Assembly (NCBI GenBank): GCA_030831315.1
Contig: JAURLI010000032.1
Span: 1-39,039, forward strand
Length of the DNA stretch: 39,039 nt
Direction of reading: 5' to 3'
From: Alphaproteobacteria bacterium
GTDB lineage: Bacteria; Pseudomonadota; Alphaproteobacteria; SMXQ01
Position numbers and translations under genes: made by a program. Shown piece after piece: positions 1 to 8,060 of the stretch. Under the pieces are notes generated by a model that was not told the origin of the DNA, searched no databases, and worked only from the letters and a program-made list of their open reading frames with translations. Within the stretch, counting starts at the first letter, position 1. Every line of letters starts with the position of its first letter.

Positions 1-488
1 CCGAAACCGCCATTGCCGTCGGCGACGATGATGGAGACATCCTTGGCGAGGCTCGGGTCCTGATAGCCGTCGTCGAGCACCAGTGTGCGCGCACCCGCCG
101 CGACGGCGGCTTTGGCGCCGGCGACCCGGTCGCGCGCCACCCACGCGGGGCCGCTGCGGGCCAGCAACAGCGGCTCGTCACCGACCTCGGCCGCGCCATG
201 GATGGCGGCATCGACCCTGAGCGGGCCGGCGGCGCTGCCGCCGTAGCCGCGGCTCAGAAAATGGGGAACACGGCCCGCGCCCGTGAGCGCACGCGCGACG
301 GCGATGGCGACCGGCGTCTTGCCGTTGCCGCCCGCGGTCAGGTTGCCGATGCAGATGACGGGAATACCCGTCGCGACGGGGCGGGCGAGCGCCCGCTCAA
401 TCCGGCCGCCAAGGGCGTAGAGGCATCCCAAGGGGGCCAGCAACAGTGGCCAGGCATCACCTTCGCGCCAGAAATCCGGGGCCTTCAC
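1..488 (-). CDS. lpxK: Tetraacyldisaccharide 4'-kinase, N-terminal part (cut by window edge)
   Basis: LpxK phosphorylates the 4' position of the lipid A disaccharide at the inner membrane. About 162 codons are present; the C-terminal half lies beyond position 1. Visible family features, in order: a hydrophobic N-terminal anchor region (WPLLLAPLGCLYALGG), a Walker A-like GNLTAGGNGKTP loop, RGYGG, GDEPLLLA, and LDDGYQDPSLAKD followed by a GNGGFG segment. The start is GTG at 488, immediately after the waaA stop codon (TGA then GTG), so the two genes are probably translationally coupled. It is the last visible gene of an msbA-waaA-lpxK run, consistent with lipid A and Kdo assembly. Family assignment is firm; the GTG start follows from the adjacency. 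Confidence 0.93.
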   Translation of the reverse strand, partial: MKAPDFWREGDAWPLLLAPLGCLYALGGRIERALARPVATGIPVICIGNLTAGGNGKTPVAIAVARALTGAGRVPHFLSRGYGGSAAGPLRVDAAIHGAAEVGDEPLLLARSGPAWVARDRVAGAKAAVAAGARTLVLDDGYQDPSLAKDVSIIVADGNGGF

Positions 489-1847
489 TCAGGTGTTTCC
501 CTGATCGGCGTTGGCGGCAAGGGCATCGTGACGATTGCGCAGGCCGCTGCCGGCGAGGACCGGCTCCAGCTGGCCGAGCACCGCTTCGAGGATGCCGTCC
601 TTGGCGGTGGCGATGCGCTGAGCGGTGTCGGCGACCTCGCGGCGCAATTCGCCGTTGCCGAGCAGGCTGTGCAATGCCTTGACCAGCTCTTCGGCGTCGG
701 CCACTTCGTGGGAGGCGCCCTTCGCCGACATCTCCTCGACGATGGCGCGGAAATTTTCCATGTGGGGGCCGTGCAGCACGGCGACACCGAGGCGTGCGGG
801 CTCCAGCAAGTTCTGTCCGCCATGGGGAATGAGCGATCCGCCGATGAAGGCCACCTGCGCCGCCCTGTAGAACAGGCCAAGCTCGCCCAACGTGTCGGCG
901 ATGTAGATTTCGGTTTTTTCCGTGATCGGCTCGTCGGCATCGCGACGGGCGACGTCGAAGCCCTGCGCGCGCAATTTGGTCGCGATGTCGACGCCGCGCG
1001 CGGGATGGCGCGGCACGATGACCGTCAGCAGCCCGTTGACGTCTGCCGTCAGCCGCCGATGGACATAGGCGCAGATTTCTTCCTCGCCTTCATGGGTGGA
1101 GGATGCAACCCAGACCAGGCGTCCGCGGGCGATATTGAAAAAAGCCCTCAGGTCACGCTCGTCGTAAGGCAGCGGGCCGGCAGCGAACTTGAGGTTGCCC
1201 GGCACGGTGACCGGGTCGGCACCAAGTGCGCGCAGGCGTTCGGCTTCGGCCTCGTCCTGGGCCATCGTCAGGGCGAAGCCGCCGAGCAGCCTCGCGCCCA
1301 GTCCGGGCATGCGGCGGCGCCAGCGGGTGAAGGAGCGTGCCGACATGCGCGCGTTCAGCAGCACCATGGGAATGCCGCGCGCCTGGGTGGCGAGCACGAG
1401 GTTCGGCCACAGTTCCGATTCGACCCACAGGGCGACGTCGGGACGCCAGTGATCGAGAAAACGCCTGACCCAGGCCGGACGATCGACAGGCACGTATTGG
1501 TGCATTGCACGGGCGGGCAGCCGTTCGGCAAGCAGCCGCGCCGAGGTGACAGTGCCCGTCGTCACCAGGATGTTCAGCGTCGGATAGCGCGCCAGCAACC
1601 GGTCGATCAGGCGCAGGACCGACAAGGCCTCGCCGATGGAGGCCGCGTGTATCCATGCGAGTGAGCCGTGCGGCCGCGGACGCCCCGGGATGCCCCGGCG
1701 CTCGCCGATGCGCGCCGCGTCTTCGCGTCCGCGTGCCAGCCTGCGCGAAAGCAGCGCATTGATCAGCGGCCCGCCGGCGGTGGTCAGGGCCGCATACAGA
1801 TTGCCGCTGAAGCCGCGCCGGATGCGCTTTCGCTTCGCGATCGCCAT
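489..1847 (-). CDS. waaA: 3-deoxy-D-manno-octulosonic acid (Kdo) transferase
   Basis: WaaA/KdtA transfers Kdo from CMP-Kdo to lipid IVA on the cytoplasmic face of the inner membrane. The 452-residue product has the family N-terminus (a GERRG segment and a GSLAWIHAASIGE segment, GT30 hallmarks) and a C-terminal CMP-Kdo-binding half with GGSLIPHGGQNLLEPA. The reading frame stays open upstream to 1919, but that adds 24 residues lying inside msbA; the ATG at 1847 gives a normal N-terminus and sits one base after the msbA stop (TGA C ATG). Its own stop abuts the GTG of lpxK. The spacing implies one msbA-waaA-lpxK transcript read right to left. Confidence 0.95.
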   Translation of the reverse strand: MAIAKRKRIRRGFSGNLYAALTTAGGPLINALLSRRLARGREDAARIGERRGIPGRPRPHGSLAWIHAASIGEALSVLRLIDRLLARYPTLNILVTTGTVTSARLLAERLPARAMHQYVPVDRPAWVRRFLDHWRPDVALWVESELWPNLVLATQARGIPMVLLNARMSARSFTRWRRRMPGLGARLLGGFALTMAQDEAEAERLRALGADPVTVPGNLKFAAGPLPYDERDLRAFFNIARGRLVWVASSTHEGEEEICAYVHRRLTADVNGLLTVIVPRHPARGVDIATKLRAQGFDVARRDADEPITEKTEIYIADTLGELGLFYRAAQVAFIGGSLIPHGGQNLLEPARLGVAVLHGPHMENFRAIVEEMSAKGASHEVADAEELVKALHSLLGNGELRREVADTAQRIATAKDGILEAVLGQLEPVLAGSGLRNRHDALAANADQGNT

Positions 1848-1848
1848 G

Positions 1849-3651
1849 TCAGTTCCCCGCCGCGGCTGCGACCGCCGGGTGTCCTTCACCTTCGAACTGG
1901 ATGCGGTAGAGCCGCGCATAGGCGCCGTTTCGCGCCATCAGTTCCCCGTGGCTGCCGCTTTCGACGACGCGGCCGTTTTCCAGGTAATAGATCAGGTCGG
2001 CGCCAATGATGGTCGCCAGTCGGTGCGCGATGACCAGCGTCGTCCGGCCTTCCATCAGCCGCTCGAGGCCGGCCTGTACCAGCCGTTCGGATTCGCTGTC
2101 GAGCGCGCTTGTCGCTTCGTCCAGCAGCAGGATCGGCGCGTTCTTCAGCATGGCGCGCGCGATTGCCACACGCTGGCGCTGCCCGCCCGAGAGCGTCATG
2201 CCCTTTTCGCCGACCATCGTGTCAAAACCCTGGGGCAGGGCCTCGATGAAGATGCGTGCCGCGGCGCCATCGGCCGCCGCGATCACCTCTTCGCGGGAGG
2301 CACCGGGCCGCCCGTAGGCAATATTGGCCGCAATCGTGTCGTTGAACAGCGATACGTCCTGGCTCACCAGCGCGATGGCCTTGCGCAAGGAGGCAATGGT
2401 GACATCGCGGATGTCGATGCCGTCGATGCGCACCGAGCCCGAGGAAACATCGAAGAAGCGCGGGATGAGGTTGAGCACCGTCGACTTGCCGCCGCCGGAC
2501 GGGCCGACCAGTGCGACGGTTTTCCCTGCCGGGATGTCGAGGCTCAGGCCATTGAGGGCCGCCTTGCCCGCCTCGTAGGAGAACCCGACATGATCGAAGG
2601 AGATTCCCCCTTCCTTGAGTTCGAGCGTCTGCGCGCCCGGCCGGTCGGTGACCGTCGGCGCCGTGTCGAGCACGCCGTAGATGCGCTGGGCAGCGGCGAG
2701 GCCTTCCTGCAGGTTGGCGTTCATCGCCGCGAGCCGCTTCATGGGTTCGTAGGCGAGCAGCAGTGCCGTGATGAAGGACATCAGGTCGCCCGCCGTGCGC
2801 GCGCCAGCGATCACCTGCCAGCCGCCATAGAGAATGACCACCAAAACGGCGATGCCGCCGAGCGTTTCCATGATCGGCGCCGACAGGCCGCGCGTGATGT
2901 GGGACTTGACGTTGAGGCGGAAGATGCCGTTCGAGGCGTCGCGGGCGCGCTTGCTTTCATGACCTTCCATGCCGTAGGCCTTGACATGGCGCACGCCGGC
3001 GAAGGTTTCTTCCAGCAGGGTGGCGAGCCGCCCCCATTCGGTTTGCGTGCTGGCTGACACACGACGCATGCGTTTGCCGATCTTGATGATGGGCACGACG
3101 GCCAGCGGAAAAATGAAAAAGCTGCAGAGCGCCAGGATCCAGTCGCGCTCGAACATCACCGCGATCAGTGCGATCAAGGTGATCAGGTCCTTGCCCATGC
3201 CGACGAAAAGATGTCCGGCAGCTCCGCGCAAAAGATTTACATCATTCGTGAAGCGCGAAATCAGGCTGCCCGTGTGATTCTTCATGTAATAGGCAAGATC
3301 GGACAGCATCAGATGATCGAACATGCGGATTTGCATGTCGGCGATCACGCGCTGGCCGACATAGGCCATAATCAGGGTCTGTCCGAAGGTGGCAAGCCCC
3401 TTGATCACGAAAATGCAAAGGATCGCTACAGACACGACGATCAGCATGCTGCGGTCGCGGGCGACGAACACTTCGTCGATGACCGGCTGCATGACGTAGG
3501 CCATCGCCGCGGTCGCGAGCGCGATCAACGCCATGCAAAGGATCGCGGCGAACAGACGCCCTTTGTAATGGCGGATGTGGTCGCGCCACAGTCTGCCGAG
3601 CAACCTGCGGCTCGACTCGTCGAGTGGTTTCAGGGGCAGGGTGGCGGTCAA
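1849..3651 (-). CDS. msbA: ABC transporter, MsbA-type lipid A/phospholipid exporter (fused permease-ATPase)
   Basis: A 600-residue half transporter with an N-terminal six-helix ABC exporter domain (about residues 30-315) fused to an ATPase. Walker A is GPSGGGKST (383-391), the signature LSGGQ (487-491) and Walker B ILLLDE (507-512). Length and its place directly before waaA and lpxK suggest lipid A-core flipping, although sequence alone does not prove the substrate. The only in-frame start that keeps the full N-terminus is TTG at 3651; the frame closes upstream with a TAA at 3697-3699 and no ATG or GTG lies between. A 12-codon ATG ORF overlaps this TTG (see separate entry), so either the start is coupled or one base has been lost. 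Family firm, start uncertain. Confidence 0.88.
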   Translation of the reverse strand: MTATLPLKPLDESSRRLLGRLWRDHIRHYKGRLFAAILCMALIALATAAMAYVMQPVIDEVFVARDRSMLIVVSVAILCIFVIKGLATFGQTLIMAYVGQRVIADMQIRMFDHLMLSDLAYYMKNHTGSLISRFTNDVNLLRGAAGHLFVGMGKDLITLIALIAVMFERDWILALCSFFIFPLAVVPIIKIGKRMRRVSASTQTEWGRLATLLEETFAGVRHVKAYGMEGHESKRARDASNGIFRLNVKSHITRGLSAPIMETLGGIAVLVVILYGGWQVIAGARTAGDLMSFITALLLAYEPMKRLAAMNANLQEGLAAAQRIYGVLDTAPTVTDRPGAQTLELKEGGISFDHVGFSYEAGKAALNGLSLDIPAGKTVALVGPSGGGKSTVLNLIPRFFDVSSGSVRIDGIDIRDVTIASLRKAIALVSQDVSLFNDTIAANIAYGRPGASREEVIAAADGAAARIFIEALPQGFDTMVGEKGMTLSGGQRQRVAIARAMLKNAPILLLDEATSALDSESERLVQAGLERLMEGRTTLVIAHRLATIIGADLIYYLENGRVVESGSHGELMARNGAYARLYRIQFEGEGHPAVAAAAGN

Positions 3652-3686
3652 ACCTCTGGAATCCCGAATGTTTGCGCGCTTTTCAT
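3648..3686 (-). CDS. Possible 12-residue leader peptide overlapping the msbA start
   Basis: An ATG at 3686 opens a 12-codon frame (MKSAQTFGIPEV) whose TGA stop overlaps the msbA TTG start as TTGA. An AAGG element lies about eight bases upstream of the ATG, whereas the msbA TTG has only an AGAGG two bases away, too close for a normal ribosome-binding site. Two readings are possible: a translated leader coupled to msbA, or the true ATG-initiated N-terminus of MsbA separated by a one-base deletion in the GTTTG run. No homology can be judged at this length. Confidence 0.3.
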   Translation of the reverse strand: MKSAQTFGIPEV

Positions 3687-3746
3687 GGGGCGGACCTTAG
3701 CACGGCGGCGAATCCGCCCGCCAGCCTTCCGGTAGCCGGGAAACCG

Positions 3747-5081
3747 CTATTTTCCGGCCACCGTCATCGCCTCGATGCGCAGGCTGGGCGCATCGGTGCC
3801 GGCGCGGAAGACGAGATCGGAGGCCGGTTCCAGCGTACGGAACATGTCCTTCAGGTTGGACGCTATGGTAATCTCGCTTACGGGGTAGGCGATCTCGCCG
3901 TTTTCGATCCAGAACCCGGCGGCACCCTGCGAATAGTCGCCGGTGACGCCGTTGACCCCCATGCCCATCAGTTCGGTCACCAGCAGGCCCTGCCGGATGT
4001 CGCCGATAAGGTCTTTGAACGTCTTTGCCCCGGCTTCCATGTAGAAGTTGCTGGGCGAGGGCGAGGGCGGCGATGCCGTGCCGCGTGCCGCATGTCCGGT
4101 GGAGGCGAGGCCGAGCTGGCGCGCGGAAGACGAATCGAGCAGCCAGGTGGTCAGCACGCCCTTGTCGATGACGGCGCGGCGCGCGTTGGCGACGCCTTCG
4201 CCGTCGAAGGGCTTGGAGCCGAGGCCGCGGCGCCGGTGCGGATCGTCGATGATGCTGATACCCGGCGCGAACACGGCCGTGCCGAGCGCGGATTTCAGGA
4301 AGCTGGTGCCGCGGGCGATGGCGGGGCCGCTGATGGCACCGGCAAGGGCGCGCAGGAGGCGGCCGCTCAGCCGGTTCTCGAACACGACAGGCAGTTTCGC
4401 GGTCGACGCCTTGCGTGGGTTGAGCTTGCGCACGGCGCGTTCGCCCGCCGTACGTCCGACGTTGCCGGGGGCGGCAAGGCCGTCGCGGTGGGTGGCGGCG
4501 GAATAATCGTAATCGGTTTCCATCAGCGTGCCGCTGCCGGCCAGTACCGATGCCGACAGGCCGTAGCGTGTCGCGGCATAACTGCCGGCAAATCCGCCGC
4601 TCGTCGCGAGCGCGATATGGCGGCGCGACCAGCCGGCCTCGGCGCCCTCGGAATTGGTGACCCCCTTGACGGCGCGCGCCGCGTCTTCGGCTTCCGCTGC
4701 CATCATCGCGAGGTCGTCGGCTGTCGGTTCGCCCGCCTCGGCAATGTCGAGCTCGGGAATGTCTTTGGCGAGCAGCGCCGGATCGGCGAGACCGCACCAG
4801 GGGTCTTCCGGCGCGATGCGGGCCATCGTCAGGACCTGATCTACGAGGCGCGCGCGGCCGTCTTCGGAAAGGTCCGTGGTCGAGGCCATGGCCTGGCGGC
4901 GTCCGATCATGACCCGCAGGCCGAGATCGGCGCTTTCGGCGCGCTCGATCCCTTCGGGCTTGCCGAGACGGTGGGCGACGGAAATCGCCGTCGCCGCCAC
5001 GGCCACCGCATCGGCGGTATCGGCGCCTTCGCGACGGGCGCGGGCAAGCAGGTCGTCGAGAAGGTCGAGATGATCGGTCAC
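3747..5081 (-). CDS. pmbA: TldE/PmbA-type subunit of the TldD-TldE protease
   Basis: PmbA (TldE) is the partner of TldD; in other bacteria the pair matures ribosomally made modified peptides such as microcins. The 444-residue product has the family layout: an N-terminal half with GLRVMIGRRQAMASTTDLS, a middle NRLSGRLLRALAGAISGPA segment, and a C-terminal half with NFYMEAG, GVTGDYSQGAAGFWIENG and YPVSEITIA. It lacks the HExxxH motif of TldD, as expected for this subunit. Its TldD partner is in the same window at 16002-17435, not in this operon. It starts at ATG 5081 and ends with TAG. It is read in the same direction as the msbA block after a 95-base gap and diverges from the permease at 5229. 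Confidence 0.92.
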   Translation of the reverse strand: MTDHLDLLDDLLARARREGADTADAVAVAATAISVAHRLGKPEGIERAESADLGLRVMIGRRQAMASTTDLSEDGRARLVDQVLTMARIAPEDPWCGLADPALLAKDIPELDIAEAGEPTADDLAMMAAEAEDAARAVKGVTNSEGAEAGWSRRHIALATSGGFAGSYAATRYGLSASVLAGSGTLMETDYDYSAATHRDGLAAPGNVGRTAGERAVRKLNPRKASTAKLPVVFENRLSGRLLRALAGAISGPAIARGTSFLKSALGTAVFAPGISIIDDPHRRRGLGSKPFDGEGVANARRAVIDKGVLTTWLLDSSSARQLGLASTGHAARGTASPPSPSPSNFYMEAGAKTFKDLIGDIRQGLLVTELMGMGVNGVTGDYSQGAAGFWIENGEIAYPVSEITIASNLKDMFRTLEPASDLVFRAGTDAPSLRIEAMTVAGK

Positions 5082-5124
5082 GGAGCTATCCTCGGGCGGC
5101 GGTCGGGCCGGAACTGGCCTGCCT

Positions 5125-5153
5125 TATATAGTGTGCGGCGGGCCTCCAATAAA
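5125..5153 (-). promoter_or_regulatory. Candidate sigma70 promoter for pmbA
   Basis: On the minus strand TTTATT (5148-5153) and TATATA (5125-5130) are separated by 17 bases, placing a start site near 5118, about 35 bases before the pmbA ATG. This is the most AT-rich patch of the 147-base divergent spacer between pmbA and the permease. The -35 match is weak. Confidence 0.35.
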
Positions 5154-5174
5154 GGGGCGGGAAGCCTCGGTTTG

Positions 5175-5191
5175 GCGCGGGCGGCCCGCGC
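5175..5191 (+). promoter_or_regulatory. GC-rich hairpin in the permease leader
   Basis: GCGCGGG (5175-5181) and CCCGCGC (5185-5191) form a perfect seven-pair stem with a CGG loop, ending 37 bases before the permease ATG. No T-run follows, so it is not a canonical terminator. In a GC-rich genome it could be chance. Confidence 0.3.
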
Positions 5192-5228
5192 ATGGTACCA
5201 ATCTGCCTACCCCGGTTCGAGGCGAACG

Positions 5229-6470
5229 ATGCCCCAAGAGTCCCTATCCGCTCTGCAAGACCCGAACGCGCCTGCAACGCTGCGCCGCGTGCTCGGCCTC
5301 TGGCTGCTGGTGTTCTACGGTCTCGGCAGCATCATCGGGGCGGGCATTTATGTGCTGATCGGCGTGGTTGCCGATACCGCAGGCTATGCGGCGCCGGTTG
5401 CCTTCGTCCTTGCGGGCGTCCTCGCCGCGCTGACGGGCCTGAGTTACGCCGAACTTTCGGCGCGCTACCCGGAGGCCGCCGGGGCGGCCGCCTATGTCCA
5501 GGAAGCTTTCGGCAAGCCGTGGCTGTCGCGCGCCATCGGTCTTGCCGTCGTCGCCGTCGGAATTTTTCTGTCGTCCAGCCTCGCGCGCGGCGTCGTCGGT
5601 TACATCGATTCGTTCGTCACCGTTCCTGAAATGCCGGTGGCGCTCGGCATCATCGTGTTTTTCACCGTCGTCGCCTGTCTCGGCGTCGGTTTCGCCATGC
5701 GCCTTGCGGCATGGATGACCATTGTCGAAATCGGCGGGTTGGTCATCGTCATCGCTGCCGGGGCGCCGGCGCTCGAAAGACTGGGCGAGATCGCGCCGCT
5801 GATGATGCCTGACGGCTTGGCCGGCTGGAGCGGCGTCGTCGCCGGGGCCTTCTTCGCCTTCTTCGCTTTCCTGGGGTTTGAGGACATCGTCAACATGGCC
5901 GAGGAGGCGCGGGAGCCGGAAAAGACCCTGCCGCGCGCCATCGTTCTCGTCATCATCCTGTCGACGGCGATCTATTTCGTCGTCACCCTGATCGCCGTCG
6001 CCGCGGTGCCGATGGAAACCCTCGCCGGTTCGCGCGCGCCGCTCGAACTGGTGACCCAGGCCGTGTCCTGGGTCCCCGCCGGGACGCTCTCGGCGATTGC
6101 CATCATTGCCATTCCAAACGGCATCCTGATCACGCTGGTGATGTTGGGCCGCATCATCTACGGCATGGCGCGTCGTGGCTGGTTTCCTGCCGCGCTTGGC
6201 GCCGTTCATCCCGTGACGCGCACGCCTGTGCGCGCCACCGTTGCCGCAGGCATCGTGGTGTTCGTGTTTACCGCGCTGGTGCCGTTCATCGGGCTGGTGA
6301 CCCTGACAAGCGCCGTCAATCTCTGTGTTTTCGCGACCGTCAATCTCGCGCTGATGCGCCTGCAGCGCTTGCGCCGGCGCAGCGATCTCGCTTTCGCGGC
6401 GAAGCGCTGGTGCCCGCCGCTGGCGGCAGGCATCTGCGTTGCGCTTCTGGTGCTGGAGATGTTGCGCTAG
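5229..6470 (+). CDS. APC-superfamily amino acid permease
   Basis: A 413-residue integral membrane protein with about 12 hydrophobic segments. The start of helix 1, YGLGSIIGAGIYVLIG, is the glycine-rich substrate-binding signature of the APC superfamily. Later marks are SYAELSARYPEAAGAAAYV and FFAFLGFEDIVNMAEEAREPEKTLPRAI, which is typical of cationic amino acid transporter (CAT/YfnA)-like members. The substrate cannot be fixed from sequence. ATG 5229 was chosen because the family N-terminus starts shortly after it; the same frame is open far upstream only because it runs antisense through pmbA. It is divergent from pmbA and its stop lies nine bases from the end of the convergent YbjN pseudogene. 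Confidence 0.9.
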   Translation: MPQESLSALQDPNAPATLRRVLGLWLLVFYGLGSIIGAGIYVLIGVVADTAGYAAPVAFVLAGVLAALTGLSYAELSARYPEAAGAAAYVQEAFGKPWLSRAIGLAVVAVGIFLSSSLARGVVGYIDSFVTVPEMPVALGIIVFFTVVACLGVGFAMRLAAWMTIVEIGGLVIVIAAGAPALERLGEIAPLMMPDGLAGWSGVVAGAFFAFFAFLGFEDIVNMAEEAREPEKTLPRAIVLVIILSTAIYFVVTLIAVAAVPMETLAGSRAPLELVTQAVSWVPAGTLSAIAIIAIPNGILITLVMLGRIIYGMARRGWFPAALGAVHPVTRTPVRATVAAGIVVFVFTALVPFIGLVTLTSAVNLCVFATVNLALMRLQRLRRRSDLAFAAKRWCPPLAAGICVALLVLEMLR

Positions 6471-6479
6471 GGCAGCGCG

Positions 6480-6980
6480 TCAGTTCCGCGGCACGACCCT
6501 GCCGAAAGACGTGACGAGGGTTTCCCAGGCCTGGACCCAGTTGAACAGGTTCTGGCGCGTGATGCCGTCATCGGCAATCAGCGACATCTTCAGATTGACG
6601 TATTTCTTGTCGTCCACCTAGGCATTGCCGATGAGGGTGTTGTTGTTGAAATTTGAGACGATGATGTCGATATCCGGCGCGTCCGATTTCCCAAAATGCG
6701 TGTAGAAACGCACGGTACCGCAGCGCTTGGCGCCATCGCGCTCGGCGCAGTTGTAAAGCCCCACCGAGTAGCGCTTCACCAGTTTGCCCTTGGCCTTGAA
6801 CGTCGTGCCTTAGAGCGCGTGGCCCTTTAGCTCCATCGGCCGGCCGAACAGCGGCATCGCTTTGCTGAATTCTTCGGTGGTAAAGCCCCGGAACAGGTCG
6901 TTCTTGTCGGCGGCGGCGGCGGGGAACACGAAAAGGGAGGCCGCAAACACGGCGGCCCTCGCGGTGATGGGGAAAGACAT
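6480..6980 (-). pseudogene. YbjN-domain secreted protein, broken by two in-frame stops
   Basis: From ATG 6980 the frame reads 166 codons with a signal peptide (hydrophobic core then PAAAA before DKND) and a YbjN-like domain: a GLYNC segment, RCGTVRFYTHFG, IDIIVSNFNNNTLIGNA, VNLKMSLIADDGITRQNLFNWVQAWETLVTSF. The two cysteines (LYNC and RC) fit secreted alphaproteobacterial members. The frame is interrupted by TAA at codon 57 (6810-6812) and TAG at codon 121 (6618-6620); the second falls where related proteins usually carry tyrosine before the acidic VDD/LDD. There is no frameshift and the normal TGA stop is at 6480-6482. Inactivation therefore looks recent, or the two substitutions are assembly errors. 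TAA and TAG end neighbouring genes, so recoding is unlikely. Function of the family here is unknown. Confidence 0.75.
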
Positions 6981-7088
6981 GGGACTGCTCCTGACTGGAC
7001 CCCAAGGGGGACGAACGCTTCATGCTAGGTCGCGGTCCGGTCGGATTCAAGCATCCGCACCGCATCACTTGCAGGGCAGGCCACCGAG

Positions 7089-7997
7089 TTAGGGTTGTGC
7101 CGGCTCGAACAAAACATCAAAAAACGGGTGGTCCGTATTATTCAGGAAGTGCGCCAAATCGCGGTAACTGTATACGGTCATTTTCGCCCTGTCGGCCGCA
7201 AAGAGATGTGGAACATATCGATATTTTTCAAAAAAATTCAGCAGCGGTTCGCAGTTTCCATGCCGTTTTTCCAGAACCTTGGGCGTCACCTCGCAAAGGA
7301 TGTAGGGCCGGTCGCGCGCCACCGTTTTTTCGGCCCCCTGCAGCACATCGAGTTCGAATCCCTGAACATCGATTTTCAGAAGGCAGAGCTTCTTGCCGGG
7401 GACTCTCGAAGCCAGGAACGCGTCCAGAGTCATGACAGGCACTTGGTGCGCGCCGCCGTCAACGCCTTCCCTGTTCCATTGCAGAAATGAATGTCCGCCC
7501 GGGTTCTTGTCGTCCGCGAATAAAGTCATCTCGCCATTGGTGGCGGCAAGGCCGGCATTGACCGGATGGACGTTCGGCAGCTGGTTGAGCTCGACGTTCC
7601 TCACCAAGTCGCCATAGATGACGGGATGAGGTTCAAAGGAGAAAATATCGGTGCCTTGATTTGATATTGCCGCGGCGGACAGCGAGTAATGTCCGAAATT
7701 GGCGCCGGCATCCACGACAACCGACATTTGGTCGGGCGAGATTTTGCGGATGACGTCCACGAATACCTCGCTGACGAATTTCTCCCAATAGCCGCGTCTT
7801 ATGAGTACCCGCGTCAAGGAAGCCTTTTCCGGTTTTACGAGGCATTTGTAATTCGCAAGCCGCATGACGAAAGGCTTGGTTGGACGCAACGCGTAAAACA
7901 GCATGCGAAAGATGAAGGCCAGATATTCCCGTTCGGACATGCGGTCCGTCGGGTACAGCCGTGCGAAGGTTTGAAAAATTTTCTGACGCAATTCCAT
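7089..7997 (-). CDS. FkbM-family SAM-dependent methyltransferase
   Basis: A class I methyltransferase of the FkbM family, whose members O-methylate sugars, polyketides or glycolipids. In the 302-residue form, motif I VVVDAGANFGHYS is near residue 93, an FSFEPHP acidic loop near 120, and the family hallmark LLKIDVQGFELDVLQGAEKTV near 206. The start could be ATG 7997 (chosen) or TTG 8024, nine codons earlier; neither has a strong Shine-Dalgarno. The coding region is visibly more AT-rich than its neighbours (for example 7201-7260 is about 37 percent GC), suggesting acquisition by transfer. It lies downstream of ubiD in the same direction after a 63-base gap. The acceptor is unknown; a surface polysaccharide is a guess. 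Confidence 0.85.
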   Translation of the reverse strand: MELRQKIFQTFARLYPTDRMSEREYLAFIFRMLFYALRPTKPFVMRLANYKCLVKPEKASLTRVLIRRGYWEKFVSEVFVDVIRKISPDQMSVVVDAGANFGHYSLSAAAISNQGTDIFSFEPHPVIYGDLVRNVELNQLPNVHPVNAGLAATNGEMTLFADDKNPGGHSFLQWNREGVDGGAHQVPVMTLDAFLASRVPGKKLCLLKIDVQGFELDVLQGAEKTVARDRPYILCEVTPKVLEKRHGNCEPLLNFFEKYRYVPHLFAADRAKMTVYSYRDLAHFLNNTDHPFFDVLFEPAQP

Positions 7998-8060
7998 GCC
8001 CCGGCAATCTATCGCAATAGCCAACGTTTTGCGCGGGGATAATGCATCGAAGCAAGCTCG

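Noticed and set aside
198-3057. Long plus-strand ORFs (198-1664, 1636-3057) opposite waaA and msbA
   Set aside because: They run antisense to well-recognised genes, have compositionally biased R/A/G-rich products and no family motifs; GC-rich third positions keep these frames open.
4049-4070. Short GGGCGA-type repeat in pmbA
   Set aside because: It encodes a SPSPSPS stretch in the usual Pro/Ser-rich loop before NFYMEAG and is too short to be a repeat array.
3624-5228. Upstream extension of the permease frame
   Set aside because: The extension is antisense through pmbA; the permease N-terminal motif begins shortly after ATG 5229.
6480-6980. Stop-codon recoding (TAA or TAG read as an amino acid)
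   Set aside because: pmbA, the permease and ctaD end in TAG and rsmE in TAA in this window, so these codons work as stops; a pseudogene or sequence error is simpler.
7350-7362. GAGTTCGAATCCC resembling a tRNA T-arm
   Set aside because: It lies within the fkbM coding region, where the minus strand encodes part of the conserved KIDVQGFELD motif, and no acceptor or anticodon stem surrounds it.
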